Below are positions 8,698 to 16,719 of a stretch of DNA of 64,000 nt, one piece after another. The notes below the pieces were generated by a model, which made no database searches, was not told the DNA's origin, and saw only the letters and a list, made by a program, of their open reading frames with translations. Within the stretch, counting starts at the first letter, position 1. The number at the start of each line of letters is the position of its first letter. A program made the translations under genes and the position numbers. Origin of the DNA: Caulobacter sp. (lineage in GTDB: Bacteria; Pseudomonadota; Alphaproteobacteria; Caulobacterales; Caulobacteraceae); contig WGLL01000005.1 of assembly GCA_016125585.1 (NCBI GenBank), forward strand, positions 496,001 through 560,000, written 5' to 3'.

Positions 8698-8721
8698 ACC
8701 GCCCCGCCTAAAGGAAGGGCC

Positions 8722-9045
8722 ATGAACAAGTTTGTCGCCCTCTTTGCCGCCGCTCTGCTCAGCGCCGCCCTCCCGGCGGTTGCCGACGCGCAGAGTCGCG
8801 GGCCCCGGGGCGACCGCGGCGAGCAGCAGCAACGTGGTCGCGGCGACAATGGCTATGACCGTCCCGCCGAGCGCGAGATTCCCCTGTCGCAGCTGATCCG
8901 TATGGTCGAAAGCCGCACCGGCGGTGAATACGTCAACGCCAATCCGCGCATGCAGGGCGGACGGAAATACTACTGGATGCGGCTCCGGTTTCCCGGCGGC
9001 CGCTTCCAGGACTACATGGTCGATGCGGCCACCGGCCAGTTCTAG
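8722..9045 (+). CDS. Small periplasmic PepSY-like protein
   Basis: A 107-residue exported protein with a signal peptide (residues 1-23, ending VADAQ), an Arg/Gly/Gln-rich low-complexity stretch (25-50) and a C-terminal PepSY-like half domain (ISQLIRMVES..GGEYVNANPR....YYWMRLRFPGG). Such proteins often precede PhoP/PhoQ- or QseB/C-like systems and may modulate the sensor or a periplasmic protease. Nine bases separate it from the response regulator, so it is co-transcribed. Confidence 0.8.
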   Translation: MNKFVALFAAALLSAALPAVADAQSRGPRGDRGEQQQRGRGDNGYDRPAEREIPLSQLIRMVESRTGGEYVNANPRMQGGRKYYWMRLRFPGGRFQDYMVDAATGQF

Positions 9046-9053
9046 GAAATCCC

Positions 9054-9731
9054 ATGCGCATTCTGCTTGTCGAAGATGATCCCGATCTGTCGCGCCAGCT
9101 GAAGCTGGCCCTGGGCGACGCCGGCTATGCGGTGGATCACGCCGCCGACGGCGAGGAAGGGCATTTTCTCGGCGAGACTGAACCCTACGACGCGGTGATC
9201 CTCGACCTGGGCCTGCCCAAGATCGACGGCGTCTCGGTGCTTGAGAAATGGCGCCGCGAGAACGTCGCCACGCCGGTGCTGATCCTCACCGCCCGCGACA
9301 ACTGGAGCCAGAAGGTCGCCGGCTTCGACGCCGGGGCCGATGACTATCTGACCAAGCCCTTCCACACCGAGGAGTTGCTTGCGCGTCTGCGGGCCCTGGT
9401 CCGGCGCTCGGCCGGGCACGCCTCGCCCAGCCTGGCCTGCGGCGGTCTGAGGCTGGATCCCCGCGCCGCGCGGGCCACCGTCAACGGCGAGCCCTTGCGG
9501 CTGACCTCGCTGGAATACCGGCTGCTCCACTACATGATGCTGCATCAGGGCCGGGTGATCAGCCGCACCGAGTTGGTCGAGCATCTCTACGACCAGGACT
9601 TCGATCGCGACTCCAACACCATCGAGGTGTTTATCGGTCGCGTCCGCAAGAAGATCGGGCCCGACCGCATCGAGACCGTCCGGGGCCTGGGCTATCGCAT
9701 CATGGCCCTTGAGGGTGAGACCGACGCGTGA
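9054..9731 (+). CDS. OmpR/PhoP-family response regulator
   Basis: The receiver domain (1-115) has the acidic pair E7-D8-D9, phospho-acceptor D51 in VILDLGLP, T79 and K101. A winged-helix output domain follows (about 127-222) with the recognition region ending IETVRGLGYRIMA. At 225 residues it is a typical full-length OmpR-class transcription factor. Its stop overlaps the GTG start of the partner kinase by 4 bases. It may bind the CATTCAG repeats at 8680-8697. Confidence 0.95.
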   Translation: MRILLVEDDPDLSRQLKLALGDAGYAVDHAADGEEGHFLGETEPYDAVILDLGLPKIDGVSVLEKWRRENVATPVLILTARDNWSQKVAGFDAGADDYLTKPFHTEELLARLRALVRRSAGHASPSLACGGLRLDPRAARATVNGEPLRLTSLEYRLLHYMMLHQGRVISRTELVEHLYDQDFDRDSNTIEVFIGRVRKKIGPDRIETVRGLGYRIMALEGETDA

Positions 9732-11131
9732 CGCCACGGGCCCGCAAGCCCTGGTTTGGTCTGGGGCGCTCGTCCCTGGTCCTGCGACTGGTGCTGCTGG
9801 CCGGCGTCTGGAGTGTGGCCATGCTGGTGCTGGCCGGCTTTGGTCTTAATCAGCTGTTCACCCGCGCCGCCGTCGAGCGCTTCGAGGCCGGTCTGGGGGA
9901 ATCGATCCTCGGCCTGCAGGCCGAAACCACCGTCGAGGACGGTCAGGTCTACGCCCCGCCAATGACCGATGTGCGGGCCTATCGCCCGTTCAGCGGCTTC
10001 TACTGGCAGATCGCCAGCCTTGACGACAAGGGTGTGGCGACGCCGCTCGTCCGCTCGCGGTCCCTGTGGGACAGCCGCCTGACGCCGCCGCCGAAGGTGG
10101 CCGCCCGGGCGCGGGCCAATCCCGGCGTATCGGTCTATTTCGACACCACCGATCCCCTCAACAAGCCGCTCCACGCCGCCGCCCAGCTGGGCGTCATCCC
10201 TGGCCGCACAGAGCCGGTGCTGTTCATGGCGGCCGAGAACCGCGAGGCCATCGACGCGGCTACCCGTCGCTTCACCTACATCATCGCCGGCGCCTTGATC
10301 GTGCTGGGAGCCGGCCTGATTCTGGCGGTCTGGCTGCAGGTGCGGATCGGTCTGCAACCGCTGTTTCGCCTTCGCCGGGAGGTGGCCCGCGTGCGCAAGG
10401 GCAAGGCGGAACGGCTGGTCGGCGACTATCCCGCCGAGCTGTCGCCCCTGGCCGGCGAGCTGAACGCCCTGGTGGCCTACAACCAGGATGTGGTCGAACG
10501 TCAGCGGACCCACGTCGGCAATCTCGCCCATGCCCTGAAGACGCCGATTTCGGTGATGCTGACGGAAGCGCGGCAACAGCCCGGCGTCCTGGCCGACATC
10601 GTCGTCCGTCAGTCGGAGGCCATGCGCGGTCATGTCGAACACCACCTGCGCCGGGCCCGCGCGGCGGCCAGGGCGCAGACCATCGGCGAGCGTACGGACG
10701 TGGCCGAGGTCGTCGACGAGCTTGCCGTGACCATGGAACGTATTTTCCAGGACAAGGGCGTGACCATCGACTGGCGGGCGCCCGACGAGCTCTGCTTCCG
10801 GGGAGAACGGCAGGATCTGCAGGAGTTGCTCGGAAATGTACTGGAAAACGCCGGCATCTGGTGCAAGCGCAAGGTTCGGGTCACGGCGGAGCCGATCGAT
10901 GGCGACTGGCTGACCCTGACCGTCGAGGACGATGGACCCGGGCTGCCCGCCGAACGTCGAGGCGAGGTCCTGCAACGCGGCGCGCGGCTGGACGAAAGCG
11001 CGCCCGGGTCGGGCCTGGGTCTGGCCATCGTCGATGAACTGGCGCGGGCCTATGGCGGCGATCTGGTGCTGGAGGGTTCGGCCATGGGCGGGCTGAAGGT
11101 GGCGGTCAGACTGCCGCGCGCAGAAACCTGA
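9728..11131 (+). CDS. Sensor histidine kinase (PhoQ-like layout)
   Basis: A GTG start overlaps the response-regulator stop. The 467-residue protein has TM1 (about 18-42), a periplasmic sensor of about 140 residues, TM2 (about 183-204), a HAMP-like linker, a phospho-acceptor His at 268 in NLAHALKTP and a HATPase domain with NVLENAGIW (N box), VEDDGPGLP (G1) and GSGLGLAIV (G2). The H-box sequence HALKTP rather than HELRTP is common in PhoQ-type kinases. The likely signal is in the periplasm or envelope, but it cannot be named. Confidence 0.93.
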   Translation: MTPRARKPWFGLGRSSLVLRLVLLAGVWSVAMLVLAGFGLNQLFTRAAVERFEAGLGESILGLQAETTVEDGQVYAPPMTDVRAYRPFSGFYWQIASLDDKGVATPLVRSRSLWDSRLTPPPKVAARARANPGVSVYFDTTDPLNKPLHAAAQLGVIPGRTEPVLFMAAENREAIDAATRRFTYIIAGALIVLGAGLILAVWLQVRIGLQPLFRLRREVARVRKGKAERLVGDYPAELSPLAGELNALVAYNQDVVERQRTHVGNLAHALKTPISVMLTEARQQPGVLADIVVRQSEAMRGHVEHHLRRARAAARAQTIGERTDVAEVVDELAVTMERIFQDKGVTIDWRAPDELCFRGERQDLQELLGNVLENAGIWCKRKVRVTAEPIDGDWLTLTVEDDGPGLPAERRGEVLQRGARLDESAPGSGLGLAIVDELARAYGGDLVLEGSAMGGLKVAVRLPRAET

Positions 11132-11210
11132 AACGGGTATTTCGCCCTTCCTTAACCTGTCCGTTCCCACAATGGGACATCGCCGTTTTGGCGGTTCTCA
11201 GGCGGAGCCC

Positions 11211-12524
11211 ATGACCGAGCTACCACCGGCGAAAGCCGGACTGCTTAGAATGTTGATCGACGGCGCCCCCGACCGGGTGCTCCAGAAGCTGGAGCAGGCG
11301 CTGGGGGACATGAGCCTGCGCGACAGTCCCCTGGGTGCGGTCTGGGGCATGGTGGACCGTGAAATCGGCGACCGTATCGTTCGCAATCTGGCGCTGGCGC
11401 CGATTCTGGGCCTGTTCCAGGGGGCGAGGGCCAGCCTGCCCGCAACCCTGCTGGCCCGGCTGTGGGTCCATATCAAGACAGCCCACCCCTACGAGGCCGG
11501 CCAGGCCGAGGCCCTGGCCAACGCCTTCAACACCGAGGACCTGGATCAGGGCGTGCTGGACGATCTCTGCGCCCTGACCCTCGCCGATCTGCGCGCCAAT
11601 CCCCGCGCCGAGACTCTTGACGCCTTTTCCGACGATCAGGCGGTCAAGGTCGCCGAAGCCCTTGCCCTGTCACCGATCATCCGCCGCTGTCAGCCGCATC
11701 TCGGCGACTGGCTGATGCGGATGGACCAGGAGCGCCGCGCCGCGGCCCGGGTCGCCTATCGCGACAGTGTCGCCGTCGCGCCGGACGCGGGCCCGCTGTT
11801 CTTTCAGCTTCTAGGCGCGCGGATGGCCGAGCCTGGCCAGATTCTGCGGATCATTTCCGCGGTGATGGACCGCCCCAGCGAGCGCTACCTTTCCTCTTCG
11901 GAACTGGCGCCGTTCGGCGTCGCCATCATGGACGAGGTCGACAGCCAGCTGGACATCGTCCGCCACTTCGATGTCGACGGCGGCCAGCTCGCCGGCCACG
12001 ACGCCGGCCAGGCTGTGCATCGCGCCACCACCGCCATCGCCGATCTCGAGGAACTGGTCGATCTGGCCCGGGATGGACAGTGGGGTCGTCGGCTGGCGCA
12101 ACAGAAACGCCTCCTCGCCCAAACCGTCGAGGGACGGTTGAAGGAGATCGAGGATGTGGTGGGCCACGCCCTGCCGGTCCGGTCGATCCGTTACAGTCCG
12201 CGTCTGATCAAGTCGGCGCCCAAGCTGGTCGCCGATCCCGATCCGGTCGCTGTCCGCCGCGCCATGAGCCTGTTGACCTTCGCCGAGGAGGTGCGCTCCA
12301 GCGCCGACAGCGGCGGCTTCGGCGCCACCCGCGCCAGGATTCTGGACAGTCTCGAGAAGCACCTTGACCCCTATGTCGAGGATGTCCTGGAGTACCTGCG
12401 GTCGCCCGACGCGGACAATCTTCCGCGCGCCCGGGCCTATCTCGAAGTCGCCGCTGACATCCTCACCCTGGCCAAGGATGAGAAGGCCGGACAGATCGTT
12501 CGCCGTCGTCTGGCGGCGGCCTGA
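11211..12524 (+). CDS. Conserved helical protein of unknown function
   Basis: I choose ATG 11211 (opening MTELPPAKAG) over an upstream in-frame ATG at 11172 that adds an atypical basic stretch. The product is 437 residues, soluble, all-helical by composition, without signal peptide or membrane segment. Features include a central Asp/Arg-rich region (PHLGDWLMRMDQERRAAARVAYRDSV) and a C-terminal acidic helix. I do not recognise the family. It lies between a two-component system and the cytochrome c maturation operon, 47 bases before ccmI, and might share its transcript. Confidence 0.75.
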   Translation: MTELPPAKAGLLRMLIDGAPDRVLQKLEQALGDMSLRDSPLGAVWGMVDREIGDRIVRNLALAPILGLFQGARASLPATLLARLWVHIKTAHPYEAGQAEALANAFNTEDLDQGVLDDLCALTLADLRANPRAETLDAFSDDQAVKVAEALALSPIIRRCQPHLGDWLMRMDQERRAAARVAYRDSVAVAPDAGPLFFQLLGARMAEPGQILRIISAVMDRPSERYLSSSELAPFGVAIMDEVDSQLDIVRHFDVDGGQLAGHDAGQAVHRATTAIADLEELVDLARDGQWGRRLAQQKRLLAQTVEGRLKEIEDVVGHALPVRSIRYSPRLIKSAPKLVADPDPVAVRRAMSLLTFAEEVRSSADSGGFGATRARILDSLEKHLDPYVEDVLEYLRSPDADNLPRARAYLEVAADILTLAKDEKAGQIVRRRLAAA

Positions 12525-12571
12525 CTTTTTGTCGCCTCGCATCCGCTGACGATATCCGCTAACAGCGCGCC

Positions 12572-13660
12572 ATGATCCTGTTCTGGATGGTCGCCGCCGC
12601 CCTCTCGGCCGCCGCCGCGGGCCTTGTGCTGGCCGCGGCGCGCGGCGCCGAACGTCGCGCTGTCGTCGCCGAAGATCCCGCCCTGGCCGTCCACCGTCGC
12701 CAGCTTGAGGAAATCGAGGACCTCGTCGCCCGCGATCTGCTGGATGAGCGGGAGTATGCCGACGCTCGCGCCGAGGCGGGGCGCCGGCTTTTGGTCGCGG
12801 CCGACCGCGCGCCGGCCGCGCCTTTGCCCGGGGGGCGCTGGCTGGTTTCGGCAGCGGCGGCTCTGGTTCCGGTTTGCGCGCTTGGGGTCTATCTGCTTGT
12901 CGGCTCTCCCGGCGTCGCCGACGCGCCGATGACGGCGCGGATTGCGCAATGGTCCAGAATCAATCCGGAAGAGCTGACCACAGGCCAGGCCGCCCTGATG
13001 CTCGAGCAGGAGCGCAAGAAGCATCCCAATGACCCGCAGCTGCTGCGGGCCCTGGCCTATGCCCGGATGCAGTCGGGCGACGCTTACGGCGCGGCCAAGG
13101 CCTTGCGCGAGGCCGTTGTTCTGTCGCCTGACGACGCGGAGCTTTGGGAATGGCTCGGCGTGGCCTTCATGGCGACCAACAACGGCGAGGTCGGCGCCGA
13201 CGCCCGAAGGGCGCTGGACCAGGCTCTGAAGATCGATCCGAAGGCTGCCAGCCCCCGTTATCTCCTGGCGCGGGCCGATATCTCGGAGGGCCGCGTCGCC
13301 GAAGGCCTCGCCGGCTGGAAGGGCCTGCTGCGGGACCTGCCCCCCGGCGACGAGCATCGTCCCGGCCTGGCGGCCGAAATCGCCCAGGTCGAACGCACCG
13401 GAAAACTCGCGAGCGCCCAGGCCGAATCCCCAGCCGGCGCCGGCGCAGGCCCCAATATCCAGGCGATGGTCGACGGCCTCGCCGCCCGGCTTGAAGCCAA
13501 TCCGGATGATCCCGATGGCTGGGCGCGGCTGATCCGGGCCTATGCCGTTCTGGGCGACACGGAAAAGCAGCTGGCGGCCCTGAAAAAGGCCCGCGAACAG
13601 TTCAAGTCCCGTCCCGACATTCTGCGCCGGCTGGAGTCGGCATCGGAGGCCCCGCAGTGA
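12572..13660 (+). CDS. ccmI: Cytochrome c maturation protein CcmI (CycH)
   Basis: A 362-residue membrane protein with TM1 (about 3-22), a cytosolic leucine-zipper-like segment (HRRQLEEIEDLVARDLLDEREYADARAE), TM2 (about 90-110) and a periplasmic TPR domain that extends to the C-terminus. This is the CcmI layout: the periplasmic part binds the C-terminus of apocytochrome c and hands it to CcmF/CcmH. It heads a run in which every gene overlaps the next by 4 bases. Confidence 0.92.
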   Translation: MILFWMVAAALSAAAAGLVLAAARGAERRAVVAEDPALAVHRRQLEEIEDLVARDLLDEREYADARAEAGRRLLVAADRAPAAPLPGGRWLVSAAAALVPVCALGVYLLVGSPGVADAPMTARIAQWSRINPEELTTGQAALMLEQERKKHPNDPQLLRALAYARMQSGDAYGAAKALREAVVLSPDDAELWEWLGVAFMATNNGEVGADARRALDQALKIDPKAASPRYLLARADISEGRVAEGLAGWKGLLRDLPPGDEHRPGLAAEIAQVERTGKLASAQAESPAGAGAGPNIQAMVDGLAARLEANPDDPDGWARLIRAYAVLGDTEKQLAALKKAREQFKSRPDILRRLESASEAPQ

Positions 13661-14169
13661 GTTTCTGGCCCAAGTCGCACAAGGCCCGCCGACGCCTGAC
13701 CATCGTTCTCGCGGCGGCGCCGGTTCTCGCGCTGGCCGTGGGCCTGACGCTCTATGGCCTGCGGGAAAACATCTCATTCTTCTACACCCCGGCCCAGGCC
13801 AAGACCGCCCAGGTGCAGCCGGGCCGGGCCTTCCAGCTGGGCGGGCTGGTCGAGACCGGAAGTCTGGTCAAACAGCCTGACGGGGTGATGAAGTTCCGCG
13901 TCGTCGACAACAAGGCCGGCATGACCGTGCTCTACGATGGCGAGGTCACCAGCTTGTTCCGCGAAGGCCAGGGGGTCGTCGCCGAAGGCGCCCTGCGCCC
14001 TGACGGCGTCTTTGTCGCCAAACGGGTTCTGGCCAAGCACGACGAGAAATACATGCCGCGGGAAGTGGCCAAGGCGCTGAAGGAACAGGGCGAGTGGCGC
14101 GGCGACGGCCAACGGCCGGCCTATGACGCGCCTGGCGGTCAGGCGTCTTCGGAGGCTAAGGGCACATGA
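13657..14169 (+). CDS. ccmE: Heme chaperone CcmE
   Basis: The GTG start sits in the 4-base overlap with ccmI. The 170-residue protein has one N-terminal membrane anchor (about 13-34) and a periplasmic OB-fold domain. The heme-attachment motif is LAKHDEKYMP, giving H128 as the covalent heme ligand and Y132 as the axial ligand (the HxxxY form). It carries heme from the CcmABCD transporter to the CcmF/H ligase. The C-terminal tail is disordered. Confidence 0.95.
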   Translation: MSFWPKSHKARRRLTIVLAAAPVLALAVGLTLYGLRENISFFYTPAQAKTAQVQPGRAFQLGGLVETGSLVKQPDGVMKFRVVDNKAGMTVLYDGEVTSLFREGQGVVAEGALRPDGVFVAKRVLAKHDEKYMPREVAKALKEQGEWRGDGQRPAYDAPGGQASSEAKGT

Positions 14170-16136
14170 TCGTCGAACTGGGCGCCTTCTGTCTGGTCCT
14201 GGCGCTTGCCCTATCCCTCGCCCAGGTCGGGCTGTCGGCGGCGGGCGTGCGTCGTCCGGTGCTGGCCGGGGCCGGAGAAGGGGCCGCGACAGGGGCCTTC
14301 GGCGCCCTGGCGTTGACCTTCGCGGCTCTGATCTTCGCCTTTGTCACCAGCGACTTCTCCGTCGCCAATGTGGCGGCCAATTCCCATACCGAAAAGCCGC
14401 TGCTGTATCGCGTTGCGGGGGCCTGGGGCAGCCACGAGGGCTCCATGGTGCTGTGGTGTCTGGCCCTTACCGGCTTTGGCGCCGCGGTGGCCTGGTTCGG
14501 CAAGGGTCTGCCTCGCGATCTCAAGGCCCGGACCCTGGCGGTGCAGGGGGCGCTTGGCGTCGCCTTCCTCGCCTACACCGTCTTCGCCTCCAACCCGATG
14601 GCCCGGCTTTCGGACATCCCGCTGGAGGGGCGCTCCCTCAATCCCCTGCTGCAGGATCCCGCCCTGGCCGTGCATCCGCCGATGCTCTACCTCGGCTATG
14701 TCGGTTTCTCGGTGGTGTTCAGCCTGGCCGTCGCGGCCCTGATCGGCGGGCGGATCGATGCGGCCTGGGCGCGCTGGGTGCGGCCGTGGACCCTGGCGGC
14801 CTGGAGCTTGCTGACCATCGGCATCACGCTTGGCTCCTTCTGGGCCTACTACGAACTGGGCTGGGGCGGCTGGTGGTTCTGGGACCCGGTGGAGAACGCC
14901 AGCTTCATGCCCTGGCTGATGGGCGCGGCCCTGCTGCATTCCGCGGTAGTCACCGAAAAGCGCGGCGCCTTGCCGGGCTGGACCCTGTTCCTGGCCCTGG
15001 CCACCTTCACCTTCTCGATGCTGGGCGCCTTCCTGGTCCGGTCCGGCGTCCTGACCAGCGTCCACGCCTTCGCCGTCGATCCGACGCGCGGCCTGCTGCT
15101 GCTGGGCATTCTCGGCGTCGCGTCCGGGGCCGCCTTCGCCCTGTTCGCCTGGCGGGCGCCGGCGCTCAGCCCCGGCGGACTGTTCGCTCCGGTCAGCCGC
15201 GAGAGCGCCATGGTGGTCAACAACATCGTCCTCACCGTGGCGGCCGGAACCGTGCTGATCGGCACCCTGTTTCCGCTGATCCGCGAGGCGATGGGCGGCG
15301 AGACCGTCTCGGCCGGTCCGCCCTTCTTCAATCTGACCTTTGTGCCGGTGATGGTCGTCGGCCTCCTGATCCTGCCGTTCGGGCCGATGCTGGCCTGGAA
15401 ACGGGGAGACGCCCTGGGCGCCGCCCAGCGGTTGTGGATCGCCGCCGTGGCGGCCGTGGGGGCCGGTCTCCTGGCGGTGGTCATCGTCAGCCCGCGCAAG
15501 GCCGTCGCCAGCGCCGGTCTGGCCCTGGGGTTCTGGCTTCTGTTCGGCGCCGCCGCCGAAATCGGCCAGAGGGTGCGCCTGTTCAAAGCGCCCTGGCCCG
15601 AGGTTTTCCGTCGGATGGGTGGACTGCCGCGCGGGGCCTGGGGCTCGAGCCTGGCGCACGCCGGTCTGGCGCTGTTCGTGCTGGGCGCCTGTTTCGAAAC
15701 CGCCTGGAAGCTGGAGCTGGCCGAGGTCATGGCGCCGGGGCGCGCCGTAACCCTGGGCGCCTATGAACTGACCTTCGACAAGGTCGGGGTGGTCGACGGA
15801 CCTAACTATCTGGCCGAGCGCGCGGTTCTGACCGTGCGGCGAGGCGGCAAGGCGGTCTGCACCGCGACGCCGGAGCGGCGGTTCTATCCGGCCGGAGGCC
15901 AGACCACCCAGGAGGTGGCGATCTGCGCCAGAGGGCTGGACCAGGTCTACATCACCCTCGGCGAGCGTCGCGGCACGGTCGATGGCGCCCCCGGCTGGCT
16001 GGTGCGGGGCTATTTCAATCCCTGGGTCCAGCTCATCTTCCTGGGACCGCTGTTGATGGCGCTGGGCGGGGTCGTCTCGCTCTCCGACCGCCGGCTTCGC
16101 CTCGCCGCCGGGCGCAAGACCGGGGCGGCGTCATGA
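14166..16136 (+). CDS. ccmF: Cytochrome c heme lyase subunit CcmF
   Basis: A polytopic membrane protein of 656 residues. The tryptophan-rich WWD signature (WGGWWFWDPVENASF) lies at about 233-247, with the conserved His-containing segments AVHPPMLYLGYVG (about 168-180) and VTEKRGALPGW. A large C-terminal periplasmic region precedes the last helix, as in the family. CcmF reduces and ligates heme from CcmE onto CxxCH apocytochromes. It overlaps ccmE upstream and ccmH downstream by 4 bases each. Confidence 0.95.
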   Translation: MIVELGAFCLVLALALSLAQVGLSAAGVRRPVLAGAGEGAATGAFGALALTFAALIFAFVTSDFSVANVAANSHTEKPLLYRVAGAWGSHEGSMVLWCLALTGFGAAVAWFGKGLPRDLKARTLAVQGALGVAFLAYTVFASNPMARLSDIPLEGRSLNPLLQDPALAVHPPMLYLGYVGFSVVFSLAVAALIGGRIDAAWARWVRPWTLAAWSLLTIGITLGSFWAYYELGWGGWWFWDPVENASFMPWLMGAALLHSAVVTEKRGALPGWTLFLALATFTFSMLGAFLVRSGVLTSVHAFAVDPTRGLLLLGILGVASGAAFALFAWRAPALSPGGLFAPVSRESAMVVNNIVLTVAAGTVLIGTLFPLIREAMGGETVSAGPPFFNLTFVPVMVVGLLILPFGPMLAWKRGDALGAAQRLWIAAVAAVGAGLLAVVIVSPRKAVASAGLALGFWLLFGAAAEIGQRVRLFKAPWPEVFRRMGGLPRGAWGSSLAHAGLALFVLGACFETAWKLELAEVMAPGRAVTLGAYELTFDKVGVVDGPNYLAERAVLTVRRGGKAVCTATPERRFYPAGGQTTQEVAICARGLDQVYITLGERRGTVDGAPGWLVRGYFNPWVQLIFLGPLLMALGGVVSLSDRRLRLAAGRKTGAAS

Positions 16137-16579
16137 AACGGCTTCTGCTGGCCCTGATGGCGCTGTTCTGCATCGCCGCCGCCTCCGATCCCGCCGAACG
16201 CCTCGCCGACCCCGCCCAGGAAGCCCGCGCCCGAAATCTGTTTCAGGAAGTGCGCTGCCTGGTTTGCCAGAATGAATCGATCGATGATTCCACCGCGGAC
16301 CTGGCCCACGATCTGCGGCAGGTGGTCCGCGAACAGGTCTCCGCCGGACGCAGCGATCAGCAGATTCGCGACTTCCTCGTCGCCCGCTACGGCGAGTTTG
16401 TCCTGCTCAAGCCGCCGATGACCGCGGCCAATCTCCCGCTGTGGGCCCTGCCGTTCGTGATGTTGCTTATCGGCGGTCTCCTCTTGGCCCTCAGGCTGCG
16501 CCGGAGGCCGGTTGCGGCCCCGCTTTCCGAGGATGAAGAGGCAAGACTTGCGCAATTGACCCGCGAAGGGCGAGATTGA
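16133..16579 (+). CDS. ccmH: Cytochrome c maturation thioredoxin-like subunit CcmH (CcmL type)
   Basis: A 148-residue periplasmic protein anchored by a C-terminal helix (about 104-123), with an N-terminal signal (1-18) and the redox motif RCLVCQ (C42, C45). It keeps the apocytochrome CxxCH thiols reduced for heme ligation. This is the short, single-domain form; the TPR part is the separate gene ccmI at the start of the operon. The thioredoxin ccmG/dsbE, often found between ccmF and ccmH, is absent here. Confidence 0.95.
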   Translation: MKRLLLALMALFCIAAASDPAERLADPAQEARARNLFQEVRCLVCQNESIDDSTADLAHDLRQVVREQVSAGRSDQQIRDFLVARYGEFVLLKPPMTAANLPLWALPFVMLLIGGLLLALRLRRRPVAAPLSEDEEARLAQLTREGRD

Positions 16580-16632
16580 CACCAAGCTGCCGCGATCTCG
16601 CCGCAACAAACGCACTGCTCATGACGCAAAGA

Positions 16633-16677
16633 TAACTTGAGCGGCATTGCGCTAAGCGGCATCGCTTCTAACTTGAG
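16633..16677 (+). promoter_or_regulatory. Repeated motifs upstream of degP
   Basis: TAACTTGAG occurs at 16633-16641 and again at 16669-16677, 36 bases apart, and between them GCGGCAT(T/C)GC occurs twice (16641-16650 and 16656-16665). The array lies 43 bases before the DegP start, so it may be an operator or a pair of promoter elements (CTTGAG resembles heat-shock -35 elements). No factor can be named. Confidence 0.35.
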
Positions 16678-16719
16678 TGGGAAACTCCGGCGTCGGCCGG
16701 ACACAGGAACCGATCGAAG

